From Coffea arabica (taxonomy: Eukaryota; Streptophyta; Magnoliopsida; Gentianales; Rubiaceae), in assembly GCF_036785885.1 (NCBI RefSeq), contig NC_092323.1:21522501-21586500 (forward strand): DNA of 64,000 bases. Reading direction: 5' to 3'. Below the pieces are notes generated by a model. It was not told the DNA's origin, made no database searches, and was given only the letters and a program-made list of their open reading frames with translations. Shown here in pieces: positions 12,294 to 24,046 of this stretch. Made by a program: the position numbers and the translations under genes. Positions within the stretch are counted from its first letter, which is position 1. Each line of letters starts with the position of its first letter.

Positions 12294-14700
12294 AATTTTA
12301 GTTACTAAATTAAAATCTTCTCAGCTGATTGCACTTAGATCTAATATGACACACGAGAATTCCATCATTTATTTATACATGAAAGGCCTCTTAAAAGTAA
12401 TACGTAAAAGACCTTTTAAAACTAATACAATTTATAGAGTTTTTTTGTAGGGATATTTTTTCTAATTTATTATTTGGGAAAAAAAGAGCAAAAAACAACA
12501 TAGGAACACAATTGCATATTTTATTACAAAAAGACAATAAACTCATTAAAAAAATATTGTTGGTAAAAAAAATATTTTGTGATTATTATTATGCATTGAA
12601 ATCATAGCAATAGCATTCAAATAGCAAAGGAAAATAAACCCCCGCAAAAAAAAAAAAAAGAAAAGGATATGAATTGTTAAAAAAAAAATATAATTCCATC
12701 CAAGAGGTTAAAACAAAAAAAATAGATTGCACCTGTATCTATTTTTGCTTCTGGCGGAGGATAGGGTGGAACTTAAAAAGCAAATAAGGGACAAGGAGAT
12801 TTATACTTAGAACCTCTAATTTCTAGAATCTCAATTTTAACTACTAAACCAAGGTCTCAAAGACTGATTGCACCTCTGTGTCATTTATTTATACATGAAA
12901 GGCCTCTTATTTCTTTTCCTTAATTTGAAAAAGTGAAGGCCTTAACAAAACTCCGGGCACAAATTAATACAAACTTGTTGCAAAGTGGGTAAAAGAATTT
13001 GTGAATAATTTTTTCTCTAACTTATTATTAAAAATAGAAAGAAGACAATTGAGTAATACAATTATATATTTTATTATAAAAAATCTCACAAAAAATTACA
13101 ATTTAGAAAAATGATCATGACAAAGGTGCAGTAAAATGGGTAGTTAAAATCTAGGATGATTTTTTTTTTCTTAATCTATTATTAGAAAAAAGCAGTAAAC
13201 AATACATTAACACAATGGTATGTTTTATCACACAAAAAAAGAATAAACGCGCACAAAAAATTCCGCACTAAAAAAAGGATGTCTTTTTCGATTATTATTA
13301 CATAAGCAATAGAATTCAAATAACAAAAAAAAGAAAGAATAAAACCCCACAAAAAATAGAAAAGGATATCAATTGTATATAAAAAAACGAAAAAGGTATA
13401 AAAGAAAAGGAAAAATAACAACCCCATCTAGCAAGGGGAAAAACAGGATCGTATTTGTGCAATAAGCATTCCAGTAGCAGTGCAACTATTACTACTACCT
13501 ATGAAAGGTAAATAACAGTAATAATCATAAGATAATAATAGTAATATAATAATAAACGTAACAATACGGTAAGCAATTTAACAGCAACAAAGTTTTTGGG
13601 AAAAAACAAAGGAACAAGAACGGGAAAAAAGAGCAAAACCGGTAAGAAATATAAGAAGAACAAAAAAAGAGCAAAACAGAAGGAAGCATTCCATCCAAAA
13701 AGAAAAAGTACCACGCAATAATAAAGAATTTGGTAGGCGCAATTTCTTTGGCAAACTATTTTTCTCATTTTAGGAGAAAACTACATATTCTATTATAATA
13801 ACAAAGTTAGGATACTTAATTTCTGCACCCTTATCTTTAGTTACTAAACTAGGACGTCGTCAGCTGATTACATTGGTTATTAAATCATACATAGAAGGCC
13901 CTTTATTAAATTCCATGATTCATCAAAGACCTCTCAAAAGCACCACAATTCATAAAGAATTTTCGGAAGAGTAATTTTTTTGACAACTTATTATTCAGGA
14001 AAAAGGAGAAAATAACATAATGGTACAACTGAATATTCTAATAATAATAATAAAACTAATAATAACCGTAATACACATACTACAAAAAATAATAACATGG
14101 CAAGCAATTAAATAGCAGCAGAGTTTGGGGGAAAAAAGGGGAAAAAGAAGAGGGGGGAAAAAAGGAAATCCAGCACCACGACAAATATAATATAACATAA
14201 CAAGAAGAATAAAATGAAGAAAAGAAGAAAACAAAAAGAACCACTCTATCCAAAAAAGCAACTTCCAATCCACAATGCACGTGACCTGAGCATGCAGGAG
14301 GAGGACGACCACCAACTAATTTAAGGGATTTGCACATCATCTTTTTAAGTTGAATTAATCCTACCAAATGTGCATTGTGGAGATGGAGAGGAGCCCAAGT
14401 CTCTAATTTAAGCATTCCTTCCCACTTACTATGTAACTTCTTTAATATACAATTTTTTTTTCTTGTCTCTTCTTAATATTTGTTGCAAAAAAAGGGGGGG
14501 GGGGGATGCTTTAACATATTAATTAAAGAAGGAAAAGTGTATCTTGCATATAGACTTGTGCTTAGCTAACTATAAGCATCATATCAATCTGTAGCAGAAT
14601 TTAAAAAAAAAAAAAAAAGAATTGACATTTTATGGCTAGCTGCATCAATTCAACAACAAAAAAGGGGGATTCTCCAGAAATTGCTTTCAAGAAACTTGAA
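12294..14700. other. NLR1 3' flank made of degenerate ~0.5-1 kb tandem units
   Basis: No gene. At about 12285, 12820 and 13800 a similar unit restarts. Its parts are a tctaattt...tctcaatttta stretch, 'ctgattgcac', 'tttatacatgaaaggcctctta', then a variable A-rich tail and a purine-rich 'ggaaaaaag' block. All of this is shared with 51206-53064 plus 60592-61639 downstream of NLR2. Confidence 0.65.
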
Positions 14701-17700
14701 TTAGACTTCTTGTGAGGGATATGACTCTCCTTCTTCTTCTTGGCTGGAACTCCGCGCATCAACACAATCTTCAATTATGATCTTTAGAGCCTCATTTCCC
14801 ATATCTATCTGTTCTTGTTGAATTTGCTTCACTGAACTTGCAAGAGACTCGCGACATCGTTTCACCTCAATCATTTCAAGAGTAGGACATTCCCCTAAAC
14901 AAGAAGGCACCTCTTTCAACTTCTCACAATCGTGCACAACCAATTTCTCAAGACGGGGAAAATTATCAGAAGATGCAGTCCACCTGCGAAAGTCCCACAA
15001 CCTTGACAATTTCAAGACTCGGAGCTTAGGGAACTCCCCTTGTTTCATTTCCCATTCTTCCCCAACAAAGGAGTAAAAGAGTAATTTAAGCACTTCAAGA
15101 TTGGGCAACTTTCCAATTGTTGAGATTTCACTCCATGGCTGCCCATTTTGTTCTAGAGTCAACTTCTTCAAATTCAACGGGAATTTAAATCTGTATCTGC
15201 CAAAGTAACACAGAGTAAGTGATTCTAGTCGACTCAAGCAGTCAAACACGAGAATTCCATCTCCAGTACATTTTTCTCTTGATGCCGTCTTCTTACATCT
15301 TAGCCTGCAGATGTTTGGTAACTTTGTCAGTATCTTTTGCAAGCTTTGAGAGGAGGGATCAATGGCAAGGCTTAAACTGTCTAAATGATCTAAACCTGGG
15401 GATACTTCAAGATTTTCAACAGGAAAAATAAAACCCAAAGTGGAATCTGGAGTCCATAGATGCCTCAATGTCTTAATGTTCCAGATAGTATTGGGTAACA
15501 AACAATCAGCTTTGTTTCCTCGTAGCAGAAAAGTTTGTAACCTTGAGAGGTTAGCTATTGCAGCTGGGATGAAATTTACTTTTCTAGTACGAAGAGCCAA
15601 GTATCTCAAGTGAGCAAGCGAAAATACTTCCATTGGAAAATGTGCAACAAACTCCAATTCCCCCAAATCCAACACTCTTAGAAGTTCAGGTAACCAAAAC
15701 CCCAAATCATCCCCCTTAAACAATAACAAACTACGTACATTGGAAAATTCTAGCATTAACTCCCCATTCATTGGATTACAAACTCGGTGGAGGTTGCTTG
15801 GGCTAGTAAGAACAAAAGGACCATTCTGACTATGCAAAACATGTAGAAAGTTTTCTTCTTTGGCTTTTTTCACACAAAACTCATGTACCAAATCGTGAAG
15901 TCGGCAGGCTTTGGCACCACCCATAGTTCTTTGTTCGGAAACCATGACTAAACTTCTATCAACCAGATCCTTCAAATAGTCATCTGCCACATCCTCTAAG
16001 CTCTTTCCTTCAATCTTTCGCACGAAGCCTTCAGAGATCCAGAGCCATAACAACCTTCGGACAGGAACATTTTCATCTTCTTTATATGCACCAAAGTAAA
16101 GAAGGCATGGCTTCAAATCATCCGATAAATGACTGTAACTCAGCTCAAGCGTCTTCATGCAGTATTCGTCATCAAGGACAATACTGGAAGTTAGACTCTT
16201 CGCAACTTCTTCCCAATAGTCTTCTGCAGTATTATCAAGAATTCCAGCAACAAGAACAACTGTGAGAGGTAAGCCCCTACATAATTTTGCTATTTGAGAT
16301 CCAGCTTCACCTAATGTCGGAGGAAAACCATCTTTGCCAAATAGCTTTTTCTGCAGCAACGTCCAACTCTCTTCATCAGTAAGGTGGCGGAGATGGTGAG
16401 CCTTGGTATCAGGTTTGAATTGCAATTGAATTCTGCTGGTGAAGAGAATCCGACTTCCGTTAGCATCATCGGGCAATGCTCTCTCCAGCAAATTCCATGC
16501 CTTAATCTCCCACACATCATCCAAAAAAATGAGATACGTATTTCTCTTTAAAAGTTTGTACAGCTTGTGAACCAAATCACTTTCATCCATCTCAAGATAT
16601 TCCCCAGGACTTCTAGAAGAAATACTACATAAAAGCTGAACTAACAAACTGTGCATGCTATACACTTGAGAAACAGTACACCGAGCAAGGATATGAAAGT
16701 GGCTCAAAATTAATGGATCATTGCAAACTCTATTGGCCAATGTTGTCTTACCAAGTCCAGCCATACCCACAATTGAAACAAAATCCAACAGCTTTGAACC
16801 CCTGGTAAGACCATGAATAATTGCCTTTACCTCATCATCAAGACCCACCAGAACTTCATTCAACATTGGGGTGCGACATTTTGACTCAATGCGGAAAGAT
16901 TTCTGGGTAGTTCTCTGAGCTCCACAGTCATGCATCGTGCTATCATAGGTTTCAAGGGCCTCAGTCCTCAAAAGCTGGATATCTCTAGCAACTCTTTCCA
17001 AAAATTCATGTTTATCACCAACCACGATAGAGTCAATGACAAACTCTGCCCTGTGCGCAACCTCCATAACACGACTCCAAAGAGCTTGGAGTTTTCCATT
17101 CCGGTTGCGCTGGTCTGCTATCTTGACAAGGAAAGATCTTAAGAATATGAGATCTTCTAGGACTGTGTGGATTTGATCTTTCGGGAATGCAATTGAATCA
17201 TCAGTCTCACTACAATTTTCTAGTTCCTTCAGATTTTCAAGGAGAAAATCCATAGAGCCCAACTCATTGGTCCTAGGAAAACCAAATGGCGAGAATAATG
17301 TCACTGGATCAGTAACTTCTGCCCTAACAAACTTGAGCACTTTAAGCAAATGAAAAAGAGCAAGATCGGTTTCCTTGGCCAAGCCTTCTTCGATTTGATT
17401 CACAGAAAGAGAGAAAATTACAACCGCTGCATCACAGGCCACAACTCCAATAAGATTCTTCATTTCATGGGATAGCTCTTTGAACTCCTCCTGATGCCTG
17501 AGAAGGATTGTCAGGAATCTTAGCCCCTCAAGGAGTTTTAGTATTTGATTCATAATCGGAACAAGAATATTGGTACAAGATCTCAGCAGCTCCTTAATAT
17601 TGTGAACGAGACAATCCATAAAGTCAGCTACTAGATGCTTAATCTTCTCCAGATCTGAAATGTCTGATGATCTTGATAACTTTGCAGCCGTCAAGACATG

Positions 17701-18456
17701 GATGTAAGTTTCTCGGATCCGGGGATCACCGGGATTAATCTTCTCATCTATTAGTCGAGAAATTTGAAGTATCATTTCCTTGCGTTCCTCATAATTACCT
17801 ATGCCTTTGTTAAACCACCATATAGAAGCTAGGCGTAATGTGTTGATAGACACCACTTCGGCGTGAATCAAGAGATCTATCAATTGCTGACCCTTGACAC
17901 AGCAAAGCATGGCAAAGCGAATGAAACTCTTCAAGAACATTAGCTTCTCGTTGAGACGTTTGGAATCGAATACGTCAATTTTCACCACATTCTCGGAAAC
18001 AGAATCGATGAAATCAATAACTAGCTCTGGATCTCGCAGCCAGTAACAGTCCAGCAGATAGTTGATGCACGATTCGTTGATATCTGTTTCGAGAAACAAC
18101 TTGACTGCTTCCAGGAATATGGTGAGCTCACTTTCAACACGAGTCGAATGAAGCGATCGAGAATGATCCGAGCATCCGCTGCAAGCAAATTCAAGATCTT
18201 GCATTCTCCTGGTAATCAGATCTTGAATTCTTGAAGACGTAACATCCTTCTCCTTCTCATCTTGTTCCAAACAGGTTTCATGGTTCCTCCTCCTCCTACA
18301 CTTTGTCAGATACAGATCAAAGCCTTGTAATAGTCTTACCCCCGTCTGCAGCCTCCAGATAAGATAACCGCACCGTTGGGTTATACCATGCAAGCAGCGA
18401 ATATATTCTAGAGCGAGCTCAAAGCAACTACGGCTACTGCTGCAGGATATCTCCAT
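14701..18456 (-). CDS. R1-type coiled-coil NLR disease-resistance protein (NLR1)
   Basis: Intracellular immune receptor of the CC-NB-ARC-LRR class, in one exon of 1251 aa. The N terminus (about 1-530) is the long helical extension typical of potato R1-like proteins. The NB-ARC follows: P-loop GMAGLGKTT near 564, kinase-2 LIFLDDVW near 642, RNBS-B GSRILFTSR near 667, GLPL in CRGLPLTVVLVAGIL near 726. An LHD version of the MHD motif lies near 853 (CRLHDLVHEFC). Leucine-rich repeats run from about 900 to 1210, before an acidic, Ser/Glu-rich tail. Single-exon structure is normal for this group. The ATG at 18456 opens the frame, and the N-terminal extension supports it. A broken paralogue lies at 61640-64000. 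No premature stop or missing key motif was seen, so it is probably functional. The recognised pathogen cannot be read from sequence. Confidence 0.93.
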   Translation of the reverse strand: MEISCSSSRSCFELALEYIRCLHGITQRCGYLIWRLQTGVRLLQGFDLYLTKCRRRRNHETCLEQDEKEKDVTSSRIQDLITRRMQDLEFACSGCSDHSRSLHSTRVESELTIFLEAVKLFLETDINESCINYLLDCYWLRDPELVIDFIDSVSENVVKIDVFDSKRLNEKLMFLKSFIRFAMLCCVKGQQLIDLLIHAEVVSINTLRLASIWWFNKGIGNYEERKEMILQISRLIDEKINPGDPRIRETYIHVLTAAKLSRSSDISDLEKIKHLVADFMDCLVHNIKELLRSCTNILVPIMNQILKLLEGLRFLTILLRHQEEFKELSHEMKNLIGVVACDAAVVIFSLSVNQIEEGLAKETDLALFHLLKVLKFVRAEVTDPVTLFSPFGFPRTNELGSMDFLLENLKELENCSETDDSIAFPKDQIHTVLEDLIFLRSFLVKIADQRNRNGKLQALWSRVMEVAHRAEFVIDSIVVGDKHEFLERVARDIQLLRTEALETYDSTMHDCGAQRTTQKSFRIESKCRTPMLNEVLVGLDDEVKAIIHGLTRGSKLLDFVSIVGMAGLGKTTLANRVCNDPLILSHFHILARCTVSQVYSMHSLLVQLLCSISSRSPGEYLEMDESDLVHKLYKLLKRNTYLIFLDDVWEIKAWNLLERALPDDANGSRILFTSRIQLQFKPDTKAHHLRHLTDEESWTLLQKKLFGKDGFPPTLGEAGSQIAKLCRGLPLTVVLVAGILDNTAEDYWEEVAKSLTSSIVLDDEYCMKTLELSYSHLSDDLKPCLLYFGAYKEDENVPVRRLLWLWISEGFVRKIEGKSLEDVADDYLKDLVDRSLVMVSEQRTMGGAKACRLHDLVHEFCVKKAKEENFLHVLHSQNGPFVLTSPSNLHRVCNPMNGELMLEFSNVRSLLLFKGDDLGFWLPELLRVLDLGELEFVAHFPMEVFSLAHLRYLALRTRKVNFIPAAIANLSRLQTFLLRGNKADCLLPNTIWNIKTLRHLWTPDSTLGFIFPVENLEVSPGLDHLDSLSLAIDPSSQSLQKILTKLPNICRLRCKKTASREKCTGDGILVFDCLSRLESLTLCYFGRYRFKFPLNLKKLTLEQNGQPWSEISTIGKLPNLEVLKLLFYSFVGEEWEMKQGEFPKLRVLKLSRLWDFRRWTASSDNFPRLEKLVVHDCEKLKEVPSCLGECPTLEMIEVKRCRESLASSVKQIQQEQIDMGNEALKIIIEDCVDARSSSQEEEGESYPSQEV

Positions 18457-20228
18457 TATTGTATCTTCTATTCACTCTGAGATCAAATTTGTATCTTGAA
18501 CAAACATTAGTTCAATGTTTACAACTTTCTCATGATATGAAAATAGTCAAATGTTGTCGGCAAGACTCCTAATTTTCCTGGCCTGGCCTGTGGATACAAT
18601 GGGGGCCCTTTCCTGGGGCCTAAAGGGTTAGCTTTTGTCTACTCTCGGCCGAAGTGCGTTTCCAAGCAAACGATGCCAAGTCTAGATGCTAAAGCAGTAA
18701 ATGTTTCATAATACTTGCTGTCCATTTTCGATACCTACAAAAACTGTAAATAATTTTTACCAGAATGCAAACACAACAGTCAAAACTGCTCATATTATAT
18801 TAATATCTTGAACCATTTTTTCATCAATACCATCATTATCCTTGCCAATGCCAACTCAATTAGAAGTTTGAGGGCACCTAAAACTCTAGACATATTAAGG
18901 TAACATCTAAATCTAATCTAAACTACTTAAAGCCGCGAAGCCTGATGAACAGTTAATTGTGCCGGTTTCACTGTAATTGCGCATCCGATTGCGTCCTTTT
19001 TGGTATTTTCGAAACTCCTTTTGGAGCCTCCATGCACCGCTTTTCCTTCTTGTTCCACTTGGAGCCATTTCTTTTTTCTTGCTTTTTTTCCATTCTGCCC
19101 TCTTCGCTTGGTTCGTTTGTAATTTGGCAATCAATTTTGTCCTTTTGTTTCTTCCATCTTTTGCTTCGTCCGTTTCCCTTGCTATCTTCAACTGTTCCCC
19201 ATGCCTATATTGACCTTGCTTTTTTCCCATTGTGCCCTCTTCTCTTGGTTGATTTGTAATTTGGCAATGCATTCCGTCCTTTTGTTTCTTCCATCTTCTG
19301 CTTTGGTCGTTGCTGTATCCCGGAGCTCTATATTAACCAATTTCGTTAGGATACTTCAACAAGTAAGAATACAGGTGTTTATACTCTAATTACTCTGTTT
19401 GTTGTCAACCATGAGGGTTCTCAAGATTGCAGTAACAAAAAAAAAGGGAAAACTGCATAAATAGGTCTCACTATTGATTTTAGGAGTTTTTCGAAAAAGA
19501 TGCAAAAATTCATTTTGACTAACTATAATTTTTTTGATTTTTTTTGATACAACATATAATGTACACTATCAAAAAAATGATTGAAAAATATATCAAGAAA
19601 ATAATTAAAAAATGAAGATAAAATATTTTTTAAATTAGTCCAAAATACAATGGGGCCTTCGGAGGTTTTCAAATAATAAGAAAGTTTTATAACCATGACC
19701 AAAACCACTAGGGGTTTAGTGTATTTTACCCTTGAGATCGGAATTGTACCTTGACTAAACTTAGTCAAATATTGTGGGCAAGACTCTTTCTTCTTTTCCT
19801 TGTTGCAGCTTGCAAGACTCTTATCGTCATCTATCGGCTGGAGACTTCAGGTCCGTCTAACTCTAGGGATGGCAATTTGTGGGCAACCCGTCCCTATAAT
19901 AATGATATTATTAATTATAAGTATTATATAATATATATATTATTATATATAATATAATTAATATTATTTATTATTTTAATAGTTATATATATTAACAAAA
20001 AACATTAATTAATTATGTTAAATTTATTAATATATTAATATATTTAATATATATATAATATTAAAAATCATTGAAAAATGTATCAAGAAATATTTTATAT
20101 TCATGATTGTATCTTCCATTCACTTTTTTGTCAAACTCGACAGAGTGACTTTTGCAATACGTAAAGTAACTCTACAGGAAATCATCAAAAGCCGGTAACT
20201 CTCGAAAGTTCCTGAGGACCCTAAATAC
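18457..20228. other. NLR1 upstream region with repeated segments, no gene
   Basis: It holds the presumed NLR1 promoter. Its 'ttcactctgaga...', 'agtcaaat(a/g)ttg(t/c)(g/c)gg(c/g)' and 'ggggcctaaa...cggccgaa' blocks recur partly at 19730-19860 and more fully at 22110-22420. Between 19079 and 19300 a ~85-bp segment (gccctcttcgcttggttc...) occurs twice, about 137 bp apart. 19890-20100 is nearly pure A/T. Small ORFs on both strands at 18913-19389 follow the repeat and look spurious. Confidence 0.6.
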
Positions 20229-21507
20229 CAATGTTTTCAGAATCGGACCGGACCGGTCGGTTCGACCGGTTGGACCGCGAACCGGCCATGTCACCGGTCC
20301 GGTCTAATGTTAAAGCCGGAAGTTCATGGAGAACCGTTGAAACCCGGACGAACCGGACGAACCGTGCGAACTGTTAAGAACCGTGAACCGGCGGTTTTTT
20401 AAATTCTTCAACAAAATATCAAGAATGGTGTAGCTAAGATTCGAACCTGGGTCTCCAAGTTTAAATATGACAATCTTACCGCTAGACTGTACTTAAGTTT
20501 GTTGAAAATTCTACTTGACTAAAAAATATATTAAAACATCAAGTTCTTCTCTTATTTTTTTTTTCAATTTTTTCTTCTTAACCATTTTTAACCCAAATAT
20601 CCACAACAAGATTTTCTCAAGTTTTCACCATTATTATCAGGTTATTATCTTTAGCAGATTGTAAACAAGTTGAAAATTTCAACTTTTCTTGTTTTCCAAC
20701 ATTTTAGTAAGTTTAATTTTTTTCTTTTCAAGGTTTTTTTCTATATTATTATCTTTAGTTGATTTTTTGCATTTTCTTCTTTTTCCCCTCAATTTTCATA
20801 TGTTTCCCTCATTTTTGTTTTATTTTTATTCGATTAATTAAGGATGAAATTTTTGCAAAAGTAGTGCACATCCGTGTAGGAATTGGGTAGGAATTACAAA
20901 TAATAACATTGGGTTGGTCAAAAATATGGTAGTTGGCACATAATCGAAGCTATTGATAATTGAATTCAAAATAATTAATGGTATAGGATCATTGAATTTA
21001 ATATAACATGTTAATTAGTAATATTTAGTAGCAATTAATTTTTTATGTGTTTAACTGTATATTTGTTTTTCAAAAATTTTTAGTTTTTTTTAGTTTGAGC
21101 AATTAGATTTATATTTTTATAATAAAATTTTAACTTTTTCAGCTTAAGTTGATGAAATTGTGAAGGTGGTGTGGTTGCTTATCATGCCACTGATAAAAGT
21201 TTGCTATTCAAAAGTTTGTCTTAACTTGAACTCTTTTATGGATTTTTTTAATGGTTGTAAAAGAATTTCAATATTTAATTTATTTATTTTTTGTGTTTTT
21301 ATTTGTGATAATTGGTGCACATTTGGATTGTATCTATTTATGTTTATAATGAATTTATGAAAACTTGTGGTGAATTATGATATTTTAATTATATTTATCA
21401 TTCCATGTTTTGTGTATAACTTTTAGAAAATTTATTATTATCATAACTTAAATTAAGTTATGTTGGTAAAGTTCAAGTGTAGAATGAAACCTGCTTAGTA
21501 CTTAACA

Positions 21508-21547
<40 letters not shown>

Positions 21548-21645
21548 GTGAACCTTTGAACCGGCCGATTGGACCGGTCAGACCGGTCGAACCGCGAACC
21601 GGCCACCTCTCCGGTTCACTGACCGGTCCGAGTTTAAAAACATTG
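20229..21645. mobile_element. Non-autonomous hAT element with 8-bp target duplication
   Basis: The termini CAATGTTTTCAGAATCGGACC (left) and its imperfect inverse ending CGAGTTTAAAAACATTG (right) form TIRs. They are followed inward by ggaccggt/accggtcc-rich subterminal repeats. CTAAATAC flanks both sides (20221-20228 and 21646-21653), the 8-bp duplication expected for hAT. No transposase ORF is present. The right ~400 bp plus target duplication are repeated at 21661-22061. Confidence 0.9.
20433..20492 (-). other. tRNA-like pol III box pair inside the hAT element
   Basis: The minus strand has GTCTAGCGGTAAGATTG (A-box-like), then, with tRNA-like spacing, GGTTCGAATCT (B-box-like, 20438-20448). 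The rest of the cloverleaf is poor, so this is a decayed tRNA or SINE head rather than a functional tRNA. Confidence 0.5.
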
Positions 21646-21916
21646 CTAAATACTACCCAAATGGTTGTAAAAGAATTTCAATATTTAATTTATTTATTTT
21701 TTGTGTTTTTATTTGTGATAATTGGTGCACATTTGGATTGTATCTATTTATGTTTATAATGAATTTATGAAAACTTGTGGTGAATTATGATATTTTAATT
21801 ATATTTATCATTCCATGTTTTGTGTATAACTTTTAGAAAATTTATTATTATCATAACTTAAATTAAGTTATGTTGGTAAAGTTCAAGTGTAGAATGAAAC
21901 CTGCTTAGTACTTAAC

Positions 21917-21947
<31 letters not shown>

Positions 21948-22062
21948 GTGAACCTTTGAACCGGCCGATTGGACCGGTCAGACCGGTCGAACCGCGAACC
22001 GGCCACCTCTCCGGTTCACTGACCGGTCCGAGTTTAAAAACATTGCTAAATACTACCCAAAT
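21251..22062 (+). repeat. Direct tandem duplication of about 400 bp covering the hAT right end
   Basis: 21251-21660 and 21661-22062 appear identical apart from the poly-A run (37 versus 29 A) and a two-base difference before it. Each unit includes the subterminal repeats, the right TIR and the CTAAATAC target copy. The near-identity points to a very recent event. Confidence 0.93.
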
Positions 22063-22065
22063 CCA

Positions 22066-22088
22066 CCCCCCCCCCCCCCCCCCCCCCC
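22066..22088 (+). repeat. Poly-C run of 23 bases
   Basis: An uninterrupted C homopolymer directly beyond the duplicated hAT end. Its length may be unreliable in assembly. Confidence 0.9.
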
Positions 22089-24046
22089 AAACTCGACTAC
22101 ACAGCTAACAGGATTTGTACCTTCCATTCACTCTGAGACCGGATTTGTACCTTGACTAAAATTAGTCAAATATTGCGGGCGAGGCTCTTTCTTCTTTACT
22201 TGTTAGTTGTTGCAACCTGCAGGACTCTTTTGTCTTCTTGTGGTTGGTGGAGACTTCAGGTCCCCACCCCGGGGCCTAAACGAGGGAACTTTTACCAACT
22301 GTCGGCCAAATTGCATTTCCAAGCAATGGACCGCATATAAACGATACCCGATTCGAGGCGATTCTAGACCCTAAATGCAGTAAATGGTTTATAATACGTG
22401 GTTGTTCATTTTCAAAGAATGTAAAATAGTTATAATACTAAAGCAATTATTAATATTAGGAGTATGATCAATCATTATACTTTTATATAAATTACAATAA
22501 TAATATTGATGGAACTTGTACCATTTAAGGTAGGAATCGAAGTAATTATTGAATAAGGTAGGTTAGACTCACTGATAATAAAGTATATTAAATAAGGATA
22601 TTTTAAAGAAATTAAAAATTAATTATATTTTTTAATTAGAAAGTTAATTATAATTTAGGATGGATGAAAATGAAAAATAAGATTATTAAAATGGGACGGA
22701 GGATGTTATCATCCTATTAGAGCAGTATTAGTTATTCCCTCTTCCTATAAGATAAGGTCATTTTTCTTTTGTGATCGTCCTAAATTATGAACTTGTTAGT
22801 TTACCAATTTATTGCCATGCCCACATTTAATGTGCATCTTTATCAATAAATATATTATTAATCATTCTAAGAGTAACAAATACATCACTAAGGCTAGTAT
22901 TAGCGAAATGACATATGAGGAAATTACTTAGCGAAAAAGATTGCACAAACTATACATTAACTTACGTTTTTAATCAATGTATATAAAACTAAAAGTTAGC
23001 CTAAAAATTAGGAGCATGAGATTTATTAGATAAATGAAGTAGAGAAAGAGTGAAAAATATAGAAAAGTAAATTTTTTTTTTTTTGCACATTATCAATGTA
23101 TGCATGTGCAGTATTAAAATATCTTCCCTAAATAAGAGTGCAAGTAGCTCACAAAGCAACAACAAAGAAGAAGACAATGCAGAAGACAACAAAGAAGAGT
23201 GCAAGTTGCTTCCAAGAACTCCAGACGGAGAAAAGACTAATAACAATTTATTGAAATGATGCAAACACGACAAGACACCAAGGTAAATACTATAATGCCT
23301 TGGCCATTTACCCAATCCACTAGTAGATATTAAGCAAAAACCCACTAGAAAAATGTATTATTTGTTTTGCTATTTACCCAAAGGAAATTCTAACCACGTA
23401 TCTCCTTTGAGGACAATAGGATGGAATTAATTTAGTTGCAAAGGGACGAGAACAAGGTACATAGATGTTCGGTTGGACGTTTATCTTCTTTCTTTTTTTT
23501 TTTTTGGGTTTTAAAATCAAACAACACATAAACCAGAAAAGAATTTCAAGATATTATCCCAACATTGAATTTTCCAGCTGTAAACATACAAAACTGAAGA
23601 AATAAAACACCCTTTAAAAAAAATATTGCCCATATTCAAAAATGGCGTGCAACTTTTCAAAAATTCATAAAGTGGGAATAAGATTCAAAAATGGTGTGCA
23701 ACTATTCAACCAATATTAAATGTAATAAGATTCGGCTTAAATTACATACCAAAATGTCCAGGTGGAAAAACTCATTGAATTCCTTCTCCCTTTCCCTCAG
23801 TCACCAACTTTTAACTTATTCCAATAAACCAGATACACATTCACAGTTAACTGCCATTTTTAAAGAAGCAAAAAGGCACACAAACAGACAGACTCACACT
23901 CTTACCTGCCATTTTTTCAGAAAACAAAAGAACAAGCACACATGCACGATTACCTGAACAAAATTTCGCAGCAAGTACCATGTAAAGTTCCAAAAACGTT
24001 ACTATCAAGAACAACCATTGAGATTCTAACCAAAAGTAGTGGAAAA
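22089..24046. other. No gene; upstream-like copy of NLR sequence and MITE scraps
   Basis: 22110-22420 resembles NLR1 upstream DNA (18470-18720), including 'ttcactctgagac', 'agtcaaatattgcggg' and 'ggggcctaaa', perhaps a remnant of a lost NLR copy. Near 22685 'gggacggagg', and near 22735 'ccctcttcctataagataagg', resemble Stowaway MITE ends but do not form one element. The remainder to 24046 shows no coding signal I can support. Confidence 0.4.

Noticed and set aside
18913..19389. Overlapping ORFs on both strands upstream of NLR1
   Set aside because: They follow a locally duplicated pyrimidine-rich repeat; coding on both strands is implausible.
22660..22870. Complete Stowaway MITE
   Set aside because: Two Stowaway-like ends are present but face the wrong way for one element and lack paired TA duplications.
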